From positions 1 through 9,528 of the forward strand of contig JBAXHD010000073.1 of the NCBI GenBank assembly GCA_037139095.1: 9,528 bases of DNA, in the 5' to 3' direction. Shown here piece by piece: positions 1 to 5,546 of the stretch. The position numbers and the translations under genes were made by a program. The notes under the pieces were generated by a model. It was given only the letters and a program-made list of their open reading frames with translations, was not told the DNA's origin and searched no databases. The first letter of the stretch is position 1, and each line of letters begins with the position of its first letter. Source of the DNA: WLMZ01 sp037139095. Its GTDB lineage: Bacteria > Actinomycetota > Acidimicrobiia > Acidimicrobiales > Ilumatobacteraceae.

Positions 1-17
1 CCCCGCCACTATGGAAT

Positions 18-51
18 GTCCCGGCCTGTTTGGCCGGGACTTTCTCGTTTT
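18..51 (+). terminator. Rho-independent terminator of a gene left of the window
   Basis: A perfect 9-bp GC-rich stem is visible: GTCCCGGCC at 18-26 pairs with GGCCGGGAC at 32-40 around the loop TGTTT. It is followed by the T-rich tract TTTCTCGTTTT. This is a textbook intrinsic terminator acting on the + strand. It implies that a + strand gene ends just before or at the left edge. It also makes an ATG at 16 implausible as the start of the following amidohydrolase, because that start would lie inside the hairpin. Confidence 0.88.
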
Positions 52-102
52 CGGCGCCGCGAGGCTGGTCCTCCGACGAACCTCGGCGATTGCACGGCTG
101 TT

Positions 103-108
103 TACAAT
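103..108 (+). promoter_or_regulatory. -10 box of a leaderless promoter for the amidohydrolase
   Basis: TACAAT lies exactly 6 bases before the GTG at 115, which would place the transcription start on or next to the start codon. No Shine-Dalgarno sequence precedes the GTG. No good TTGACA-like box is visible 16-18 bases upstream. The same layout recurs before three other genes in this window, which strengthens the call. Confidence 0.6.
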
Positions 109-114
109 CGCACT

Positions 115-1770
115 GTGAGCAACACCATCTTCACCGCGCGCAATATCGTCACGATGAACCCTGCGAATCCGGAGGCCACGGCAGTAGCTGTGCGCGACGG
201 CATGATCATCGCAGTCGGCAGTTTCGAGGAGTGCGCGAGTTGGGGCGAGCACGAAGTCGATGATCGATTCGCCGACAAGGTGCTCGTGCCGGGTTTCGTT
301 GAGGCGCATGGTCACACCATGGACGCACTCGCGGCGATGGTGCCACATCTCGGGTATTACCCCTATCCGCTAGCCGACGGCACGCTCACTGAGCCGATCC
401 AAAGCTACGAAGCGCTCGTGGCGAAGTTGCGCGCGATCGATGCACAACTGCCCGAGGGTGAGCAGCTGTTGGCCAACGGATTCGACCCCATCTTTTTCCC
501 GAACGAAGAGCGTCTCGACAAGCGGCTCCTCGACGAGGTTTCGGCCACTCGGCCAATCTTCATCCGTCATGCCAGCGGCCACCTTGCCACCGTGAACTCG
601 GCGCTGCTCGCGGCCGAGGGAATTACCCGCGATTCAGTCACCCCCGGCGTGGGGCGCGACCCCGATGGCGAGCCGAACGGTGAGTTGCAAGAAGCGCCCG
701 CGATGAGCCTTGCGACCTACGCAATGGGCACCTTGATGGCGAAGGCCAGTGGGCCGGGCGTGGTGATGATCCATGGCGAGATGTGTCGCAACGCCGGTGT
801 CACCACCTCGACCGAACTCGTCGGCGTTTTCTTGCTGATGCCTCATGCTCGCGAGCCATGGGAGCAGATCATCAACAGCGATGAGTTTCCGGCGCGAATG
901 GTGATGTACAACGTGCCAGCGATGCCCGGATCAACCGCCGACTATCCGGCCGTAGCAAAGGCTGCCGTAGATCTGCGCGACAACCACAGCTCTCTCAAGT
1001 TGCGTAACCAAGGCATCAAGTTGGTCCTCGATGGATCGATCCAAGGTTGGACCGCAGTCATGCTGCCACCTGGGTATTACACAGGCGACGACCATGGGCT
1101 GTTGCTCAACACCCCCGAGGATCTTGTCGACGCATTGCGTGCCTTCCATGCACAGAAGCTCAACGTGCATGTGCATTGCAATGGCAACGGAGCCGTCGAA
1201 GTATTCATCAACGCAGTCGAAGAAGTTCTTCGCGCCGATGCATGGCTCGATCATCGCCATGTGGTGCAGCACTCGCAAACCACTACCGCTGCTCAGTATC
1301 GGCGGATGGGACGTTTGGGGTTGTGCGCCAACATCTTCACGAACCACATTTGGTACTGGGGCGACCAGCATTATGAACTCACCATGGGACCCGAACGGGC
1401 TCGGGGTATGTGGGCCTGCCGAACTGCGCTCAGCAACGGAGTGGCGCTCTCCTTCCACTCGGACTCGGGTGTTACTCCCATCGGTCATCTGCACACGATG
1501 TGGTGCGCGGTCAATCGGGTCACTCCGCAGGGTCGAGTGCTGGGCGAGTACGAGAAGCTCACGCCATACGAGGCGTTGCATGCTGCCACCATCGGTGGCG
1601 CGTTCCAGTTGCACATGGACCACGAGATTGGGTCCATCGAGGCCGGAAAGCTTGCCGATTTTGCTGTGCTGGATGACTCGCCACTCGATGTGGACCCAAT
1701 GGCTATCCGCGATATCTCGGTGTGGGGAACGGTGGTCGGCGGGGTTGTGTACGAGGCGCCCAAACCGTGA
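115..1770 (+). CDS. YtcJ-like metal-dependent amidohydrolase (Amidohydro_3 family)
   Basis: A 551-residue protein of the amidohydrolase superfamily, YtcJ/Amidohydro_3 branch. These are probably cytoplasmic hydrolases of C-N bonds; the substrate cannot be read from the sequence. The family plan is complete. An N-terminal beta-sandwich half is followed by the metal-binding AHGH (His65, His67) after VPGFVE. Next come the IKLVLDG segment around Lys302, VHVH (His352, His354), the late His386 in VVQHS, and Asp450 in FHSDSG. The C-terminal GKLADFAVLD ends the barrel and returns to the sandwich. Length is normal for the family. The start chosen is GTG 115, because homology-like sequence begins there and a -10 box precedes it. 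An in-frame ATG at 16 lies in a terminator hairpin. The stop overlaps the start of the downstream GTPase by 4 bases, so the two are translationally coupled. Family confident; substrate unknown. Confidence 0.9.
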   Translation: MSNTIFTARNIVTMNPANPEATAVAVRDGMIIAVGSFEECASWGEHEVDDRFADKVLVPGFVEAHGHTMDALAAMVPHLGYYPYPLADGTLTEPIQSYEALVAKLRAIDAQLPEGEQLLANGFDPIFFPNEERLDKRLLDEVSATRPIFIRHASGHLATVNSALLAAEGITRDSVTPGVGRDPDGEPNGELQEAPAMSLATYAMGTLMAKASGPGVVMIHGEMCRNAGVTTSTELVGVFLLMPHAREPWEQIINSDEFPARMVMYNVPAMPGSTADYPAVAKAAVDLRDNHSSLKLRNQGIKLVLDGSIQGWTAVMLPPGYYTGDDHGLLLNTPEDLVDALRAFHAQKLNVHVHCNGNGAVEVFINAVEEVLRADAWLDHRHVVQHSQTTTAAQYRRMGRLGLCANIFTNHIWYWGDQHYELTMGPERARGMWACRTALSNGVALSFHSDSGVTPIGHLHTMWCAVNRVTPQGRVLGEYEKLTPYEALHAATIGGAFQLHMDHEIGSIEAGKLADFAVLDDSPLDVDPMAIRDISVWGTVVGGVVYEAPKP

Positions 1771-2684
1771 CCGATAGCGCTCCGATTGCTGTCACCGTGA
1801 TCGGCGGCTACCTCGGAGCCGGCAAGACCACACTGGTCAATCATCTGCTTCGTGTGGGCACAGGTCGGCGCACCACAGTGCTGGTCAATGATTTCGGGTC
1901 CATCGCCATCGACCAAGACCTGATCGTGTCGAACGATGGCGCGATGATTGGCCTTGCAAATGGTTGCGTGTGCTGCGGGTTGTCGGGAACGTTGATGGAG
2001 ACGATGTCGGCTATTCGTAATCAGCCCGACCCACCCGAGTACCTCGTGATCGAGGCCAGCGGTGTGGCCGACCCTGGCCCGATCTCGCATCACGCGCTCA
2101 CGCCCGGGTATCGGCTGGATGGCGTGGTGGTTGTGGCCGATGCCGAGACGGTTCGTCGGCGTTCTGCTGATCGCGTTGTTGGTCGCACCGTGCAACGCCA
2201 ACTGCGGGCGGCCGAGGTCTTGGTGTTGAACAAGCTCGATCTTGTCGACGCTGACGCTGCCCACGCCTTGCAACAGTGGGCGCGCACGATGGCGCCTGAC
2301 GCTGTGATCCTCGACGCGGTTGAGGCGCAGGTGCCGGTGCAATTGCTGCTCGGTGTGCATGCCGATTCGGCGCTCGCACGCCTTCCGGCTGTCGACACGT
2401 TTGCCGACGAGTCGCACGCTCATCACGAGACGTGGTCATGGATCTTCGACGCGCCGATACGACGTGATGCTCTGGAGAGTTGGATCGCCGGCATGGACGA
2501 AAGCGTTGTGCGTGCCAAGGGCATCGTGTGGTTGGCCGATGACCCTGAGCGCCGCTACACGTTGCAGGTGGTGGGTCGCCGTTGTCGCCTGGTCGCAGAT
2601 CGGCCGTGGGGCGACACGCCGCGCCAAACGCGAATCGTCGTTATCGCTCTGCCGGGCGCTTCACGGCCGAGCGCACCGTACTGA
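1767..2684 (+). CDS. CobW/COG0523-family G3E GTPase, putative metal chaperone
   Basis: A 305-residue P-loop GTPase of the G3E family, COG0523 subgroup, whose members use GTP hydrolysis to load metals into client proteins. Visible motifs in order: Walker A GGYLGAGKT (13-21); the metal-binding CxCC, NGCVCCGLSG with Cys67, Cys69 and Cys70; EASGVADPGP (96-105), the usual Walker B/switch region; the guanine-specificity motif NKLD (155-158); a short His-rich segment SHAHHE (216-221); and a CobW C-terminal-like domain from about 222 to the end. The start GTG 1767 overlaps the amidohydrolase stop (GTGA) and begins a few residues before the first beta strand. An in-frame ATG at 1722 lies inside the amidohydrolase and is less likely. 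The coupling suggests that this GTPase matures the upstream metalloenzyme. That client assignment, and zinc as the metal, are inference. It is not a cobalamin cobW by context. Confidence 0.9.
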   Translation: MTDSAPIAVTVIGGYLGAGKTTLVNHLLRVGTGRRTTVLVNDFGSIAIDQDLIVSNDGAMIGLANGCVCCGLSGTLMETMSAIRNQPDPPEYLVIEASGVADPGPISHHALTPGYRLDGVVVVADAETVRRRSADRVVGRTVQRQLRAAEVLVLNKLDLVDADAAHALQQWARTMAPDAVILDAVEAQVPVQLLLGVHADSALARLPAVDTFADESHAHHETWSWIFDAPIRRDALESWIAGMDESVVRAKGIVWLADDPERRYTLQVVGRRCRLVADRPWGDTPRQTRIVVIALPGASRPSAPY

Positions 2685-2710
2685 TCTGCGCCGGCTGCGA
2701 GCGGTGGGCC

Positions 2711-3589
2711 TCAGCGTGTTGATGTCAAGATCGGCAGCAGCGCTTGAGCCACCTCGGCGGGTCGTTCTTCGTGAGCGAACAGGCCCGCGCCTTTGATGAC
2801 CGCGAGGCGCGCATCGGCGAAGTCGGCGAGCATCTCGCGGGCCCAGTTCACGGGGAAGAAGCGATCATGTTCGCCCCACACCAGTTGCACTGGAACTGAG
2901 ATGCGGCGGTGTACTTCGCGCAGGTCGCGCACGTGTTGGTAATCGAAGCTTTTGAGTAACTGAATCGCTGCGTTGCGGTGCGCGGGGGACTGGTTCAGCG
3001 GCTTCAGGAAGAACTCATCGAACTCGCCGTCGAGCAAAGAACGATCCACGAAGGCGTCGCCGAGCACGAGTCGATTGCGACGGAGTCGTGGTTGCCCGGC
3101 GACCCAACCGAGGCCTGCACCAAAGCCCGGGATTCGCCGCCCGGCGATAAACGATTTGAACTTCCAACTCAGGCCGGTGGACTGTTCGGTGTCGAGCAAT
3201 CCGAGCGCACGCAGTCGTGGACTGCCGGCCACTGCGTGTCGGGCGATGAGTCCACCGCTGTCATGACCGACTACAGCGACATTGTTGAGATCGAGCACTT
3301 CGAGCACGCGTCTCACGCTGTGGATGTGGTTCTCGATGGTGAGTGGCGTGTCAGTTGTGAACCTGCTCGAGCCCGCTCCAGGAAGGTCGATCAAGTGGCA
3401 GGTCACATGGTCGGTCAAGTGTGGCAACAGGCTGCGGAAGGTGGCACTGCTGACGGGCCAACCGTGAACGAACAACACGTCGGGTCCGCTGCCGACGCGG
3501 CGGTAGGCGACCTCGCCGGTGCCCACATCGATGAATCGGTCTGGCTCGTGACGGAACAGATCGGCTGCTGCGGCTGCGGAGATGCTCAT
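2711..3589 (-). CDS. Alpha/beta-fold hydrolase with Asp nucleophile elbow
   Basis: A 292-residue alpha/beta hydrolase, probably cytoplasmic. Visible features: VDVGTGEVAYRRVGSG-like entry strands from about 20; oxyanion HGWP at 42-45; nucleophile elbow GHDSGG, where the small-x-nucleophile-x-small rule puts Asp110 as nucleophile, as in epoxide hydrolases and haloalkane dehalogenases; a cap region around 135-225; and WGEHDRFFP with Asp242 as probable acid. The terminal segment reads GAGLFAHEERP. Many relatives have GAGHF here, so Leu270 occupies the usual catalytic-His position and the nearest His is 273. ATG 3589 overlaps the stop of a 9-residue ORF by 4 bases, and a Shine-Dalgarno sequence precedes that small ORF instead. 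The gene is divergent from a TetR gene and convergent with the GTPase. Repression by that TetR is likely. Fold is sure; reaction is not. Confidence 0.88.
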   Translation of the reverse strand: MSISAAAAADLFRHEPDRFIDVGTGEVAYRRVGSGPDVLFVHGWPVSSATFRSLLPHLTDHVTCHLIDLPGAGSSRFTTDTPLTIENHIHSVRRVLEVLDLNNVAVVGHDSGGLIARHAVAGSPRLRALGLLDTEQSTGLSWKFKSFIAGRRIPGFGAGLGWVAGQPRLRRNRLVLGDAFVDRSLLDGEFDEFFLKPLNQSPAHRNAAIQLLKSFDYQHVRDLREVHRRISVPVQLVWGEHDRFFPVNWAREMLADFADARLAVIKGAGLFAHEERPAEVAQALLPILTSTR

Positions 3590-3615
3590 GCTTTGCCGGC
3601 GTAATAGTTAGTCAT
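3586..3615 (-). CDS. 9-residue upstream ORF coupled to the hydrolase (leader peptide or gene relic)
   Basis: The ORF encodes MTNYYAGKA and then TGA. It has the better ribosome-binding site of the two possible starts: GGAG at 3625-3622, 6 bases before its ATG. Its stop shares an ATGA with the hydrolase ATG, so ribosomes could re-initiate directly on the hydrolase. The peptide resembles the first residues of many short-chain dehydrogenases (an N-terminal segment running into AGK then VxVVTGA). The next codons in this frame after the stop do not continue that resemblance. It could be a leader that sets hydrolase translation, the stump of a lost dehydrogenase, or chance. Confidence 0.4.
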   Translation of the reverse strand: MTNYYAGKA

Positions 3616-3621
3616 CGGGAT

Positions 3622-3625
3622 CTCC
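3622..3625 (-). promoter_or_regulatory. Shine-Dalgarno GGAG for the 9-residue ORF
   Basis: Reading the minus strand, GGAG is followed by ATCCCG and then the ATG at 3615. No comparable AG-rich site lies next to the hydrolase ATG at 3589. This is why the hydrolase is thought to be translated by coupling or re-initiation. Confidence 0.5.
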
Positions 3626-3632
3626 GGTTCAT

Positions 3633-3638
3633 TTTGTA
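3633..3638 (-). promoter_or_regulatory. Putative -10 box for the hydrolase transcript
   Basis: On the minus strand TACAAA follows directly on the operator arm and shares its first three bases with it. It would start transcription shortly before the Shine-Dalgarno site of the 9-residue ORF. It mirrors TACGAT on the other side of the operator, so one bound repressor could block both promoters. No convincing -35 box is seen. Confidence 0.4.
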
Positions 3639-3675
3639 GTGATCACTGCGAAACCATAATCGCAGTGATCACTAC
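3636..3675. promoter_or_regulatory. Two-part palindromic operator, probably bound by the adjacent TetR
   Basis: A perfect inverted repeat with 16-bp arms: GTAGTGATCACTGCGA at 3636-3651 and TCGCAGTGATCACTAC at 3660-3675, separated by the 8-base spacer AACCATAA. Each arm holds its own perfect 10-bp palindrome AGTGATCACT (3638-3647 and 3664-3673), with centres 26 bp apart. It sits between two divergent genes, one a TetR, and its outer ends run into both putative -10 boxes. This is how a TetR autorepressor site is usually placed. Two half-sites suggest two bound dimers. I do not recognise the motif as belonging to a named regulator. Confidence 0.82.
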
Positions 3676-3678
3676 GAT
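3673..3678 (+). promoter_or_regulatory. Putative -10 box for the TetR gene
   Basis: TACGAT overlaps the last three bases of the operator. It lies 8 bases before ATG 3687, so the transcript would be leaderless or nearly so. No Shine-Dalgarno sequence is seen between the box and the ATG. The overlap with the operator predicts self-repression. Confidence 0.5.
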
Positions 3679-3686
3679 CAAGACCA

Positions 3687-4241
3687 ATGGGTCACAAGCA
3701 CACCAAGGCCGACATCCTCGCCGGAGCGCTCGCCGTTGCATTCCGCGATGGGCTGAGTCAGCTCACGTTCGGACGAGTTGCGAAACACCTCGGCATCAGC
3801 GATCGAATCGTGGTCTATTACTTCCCGACAAAGGACGATCTCATCGGTGAGGTGCTGAGCGCCATCGGGGCCGAGTTGCAGGCGACGCTGGCTCCTGTGT
3901 TCTCTGCTCCGGTTGCCGATCACTTGGAGCTCCTGAGCGCAGCCTGGCCGGTTCTTGCCCGGCCCGCGGCAGATCCGGTGTTCGCGTTGTTCTTCGAAGC
4001 GGGCGGGCTTGCCGCTGCCGGTCGTGAGCCGTTCAATGTGATCGTGCCGTATCTCGTGGACGCCTGGATCGACTGGGCAGCCGAGCGGCTCACGGGTACC
4101 CGAACTCGCCGTCGGGCCGAGGCCGAGGCTGCCATTGCGATGCTTGATGGACTGCTCCTCATCCGTCAGCTTGCTGGCCCAGCCGTTGCCAACCGCGCGG
4201 CCAAGCGCATCGGCAGCACCGCATCGGGTGCGTCGAAATGA
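3687..4241 (+). CDS. TetR-family transcriptional regulator
   Basis: A 184-residue protein with a typical TetR N-terminal DNA-binding domain. Residues 7-20 form the first helix (TKADILAGALAVAF), and the helix-turn-helix spans about 26-46, ending in YYFPTKDDL, a TetR signature. The rest is an alpha-helical ligand-binding and dimerisation domain rich in Ala and Leu, which does not reveal the ligand. Length is normal. The gene is divergent from the alpha/beta hydrolase, with a strong palindromic operator between them. It is therefore probably a repressor of itself and the hydrolase, released by a small molecule related to the hydrolase substrate. Family and operator are visible; inducer and mode of action are inferred. 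Confidence 0.9.
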   Translation: MGHKHTKADILAGALAVAFRDGLSQLTFGRVAKHLGISDRIVVYYFPTKDDLIGEVLSAIGAELQATLAPVFSAPVADHLELLSAAWPVLARPAADPVFALFFEAGGLAAAGREPFNVIVPYLVDAWIDWAAERLTGTRTRRRAEAEAAIAMLDGLLLIRQLAGPAVANRAAKRIGSTASGASK

Positions 4242-4245
4242 TGTC

Positions 4246-4251
4246 TACAGT
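4246..4251 (+). promoter_or_regulatory. -10 box of a leaderless promoter for the cupin gene
   Basis: TACAGT lies just after the TetR stop and exactly 6 bases before ATG 4258. It is identical in sequence and spacing to the HxlR gene's box at 8120-8125 on the other strand. It suggests the cupin gene has its own start of transcription despite being only 16 bases from TetR. Confidence 0.55.
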
Positions 4252-4257
4252 TTGCGT

Positions 4258-4698
4258 ATGTCATCCATGAACGCCGAAGTTTTCGAGACGCTCCAAGTGC
4301 CCGCTGAGCCCGACGGCATGGCGCCCGATGGGGCCGAGGTCCGCGTGCTCCTTTCGCTCGCTGGCGGAAGCATGGCCGAATTCTCCCTCCAGCCGGATCA
4401 GACGTCGATCGCTGTTCGACACCTTTCGGTTGAAGAGCTTTGGTACGTGATCGATGGCAGCGGCGAGATGTGGCGCTCCTCGGCCGATGGCACAGAGTCG
4501 GTGGTCGAGCTGACTCCCGGGACGTGCGTGTCGATCCCAGTTGACACAATGTTTCAGTTCCGAAGCCTCGAGAGTGGCCTTCGCGCAGTGGGTGTGACGA
4601 TGCCTCCGTGGCCGCTCGATCGCATTGAAGCGGTTCGAGTAGAGCCATCGAAATGGGAACCGACGTTGGCCGAGGGACCAGGACTTGGCCTGGCGTAG
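4258..4698 (+). CDS. Small single-domain cupin protein
   Basis: A 146-residue protein with one cupin beta-barrel. Cupin motif 1 is read in RHLSVEELWYVIDGSGEMW (54-72), with His55 and Glu59/Glu60. Motif 2 is PGTCVSIPVDTMFQFRS (87-103). The common metal His of motif 2 (as in IPxGTxHxF or IPxGTHFQF) appears to be Met98, and motif 1 has only one His, so the usual metal site is incomplete. A TMPPWP segment at 114-119 is typical of a group of small actinobacterial cupins that I recognise without a known function. ATG 4258 is chosen because a -10 box precedes it by 6 bases and the longer in-frame start at 4135 lies within TetR. It could be a sensor, isomerase or non-catalytic binding protein. Confidence 0.75.
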   Translation: MSSMNAEVFETLQVPAEPDGMAPDGAEVRVLLSLAGGSMAEFSLQPDQTSIAVRHLSVEELWYVIDGSGEMWRSSADGTESVVELTPGTCVSIPVDTMFQFRSLESGLRAVGVTMPPWPLDRIEAVRVEPSKWEPTLAEGPGLGLA

Positions 4699-4802
4699 TA
4701 GCCGAGCTCGTTTTGGTTCGCCCGACAACAGCACCCTCGCAAGATTCCTTCGATATTTCGAAACGCCGGGAACTATTCGCTGAGCAACGGCGACCTAAAG
4801 GA
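4699..4802. other. Intergenic stretch before the ycnI-like gene
   Basis: These 104 bases hold no gene I can support. A short inverted repeat, TTCGA-TATT-TCGAA at 4749-4762, lies 40 bases before the ycnI-like start and could be an operator or chance. AAAGGA directly abuts the ATG at 4803, too close for a normal Shine-Dalgarno site. No clear terminator follows the cupin gene. Confidence 0.3.
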
Positions 4803-5525
4803 ATGCACAACAACCGCATTGCCCTCCGTTTGTCCGCAGCGCTCGCTGCCTGTACTGCCGTAACCCTGATGGCGTCAGGCGTTTCGTACGCTCACGTTGA
4901 GGCGGATCCCATCGCTGTCGAGGCCGACAAGAGCGCCACAGTGGGCTTCGCCCCCGCCCATGGCTGCGATGGATCACCCACCACGAGCCTTGCGTTCAAA
5001 GTGCCAGCATCGGTCACCGACGCCACCCCCGTAGACAAAGCAGGGTGGAAGAGCGAAGCCAAAGATGGTGTCGTCACCTTCTCGGGCGGCTCGCTTGGAG
5101 CCACCGTAGATACCGAGCGGTTCGAGATCACATTCACTGCGCCGACAGCGGCAGGGCCGATCTATTTCCCAGTAGTGCAAACGTGCGTGAAGGGCCAGAA
5201 CAACTGGATCGATCTTCCCAATGCCGATGGCAGCGAAGCTGAGTTCGCAGCTCCATCAATCATGGTCACTGCTGGCCCGCCAACATCGGCTGACCTGACC
5301 CCGGCCGCAGAAGCGCCAATGGACACCACCGTGAGCACCTCGGCCGGGTCGACACCCGGCACGGTGTCGGCTACCTCTGACAGCACCGCAGTGTCGGTGT
5401 TGACCGCCACCGCAGGGTCAAGCGATAGCAGCTCAAGCAATACCGGACGTATCGTTGGCCTCATTGCCGCAGGTGTTGTGGTCGTTGGCGGTGGCGCCTT
5501 CGTAGCGAGTCGCCGCAAGAAGTAA
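4803..5525 (+). CDS. YcnI/DUF1775-family secreted copper-binding protein, membrane-anchored
   Basis: A 240-residue exported protein. A signal peptide (basic MHNNRIALR, then a hydrophobic core, ending SYA) should be cleaved to leave His31 at the mature N-terminus (HVEADP). In the known YcnI family this N-terminal His forms a mono-histidine copper site. The DUF1775 domain covers about 31-158, with Cys55 and Cys128, probably a disulfide, and the conserved NNWIDLP near 133-139. A Ser/Thr/Ala-rich linker (about 159-214) leads to one transmembrane helix (about 217-236) and RRKK inside. ATG 4803 is chosen because it gives the complete signal peptide. No CopC/CopD or copper exporter gene is adjacent, unlike many ycnI loci. 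Role in copper binding at the cell surface is inferred from family. Confidence 0.85.
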   Translation: MHNNRIALRLSAALAACTAVTLMASGVSYAHVEADPIAVEADKSATVGFAPAHGCDGSPTTSLAFKVPASVTDATPVDKAGWKSEAKDGVVTFSGGSLGATVDTERFEITFTAPTAAGPIYFPVVQTCVKGQNNWIDLPNADGSEAEFAAPSIMVTAGPPTSADLTPAAEAPMDTTVSTSAGSTPGTVSATSDSTAVSVLTATAGSSDSSSSNTGRIVGLIAAGVVVVGGGAFVASRRKK

Positions 5526-5526
5526 C

Positions 5527-5542
5527 GCCGCGCAGCTGCGGC
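5527..5542. terminator. Possible bidirectional terminator hairpin between convergent genes
   Basis: GCCGC at 5527-5531 pairs with GCGGC at 5538-5542 around GCAGCT, which is part of the palindrome GCAGCTGC. It lies in the 21-base gap between the convergent ycnI-like and phosphodiester-glycosidase-like genes. No T-tract follows on either strand, so it is weak as an intrinsic terminator. Confidence 0.3.
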
Positions 5543-5546
5543 CCAC

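Noticed and set aside
16..114. N-terminal extension of the amidohydrolase from ATG 16
   Set aside because: The ATG lies in an intrinsic terminator hairpin, and the extension has no family similarity. GTG 115 has a -10 box at the right distance.
1485..2426. 313-codon open frame on the minus strand
   Set aside because: It is antisense across the end of the amidohydrolase and most of the GTPase. It has no domain, no ribosome site and an atypical composition.
2685..2710. Possible terminator between the convergent GTPase and hydrolase genes
   Set aside because: The 26-base gap is GC-rich, but I found no stem of useful length and no T-tract.
2978..3604. 208-codon open frame on the plus strand
   Set aside because: It is antisense to the alpha/beta hydrolase, which has clear family motifs. 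The shadow frame shows none.
4166..4819. 217-codon open frame on the minus strand
   Set aside because: It is antisense to the cupin gene and the TetR end, and extremely Arg- and Ser-rich without motifs.
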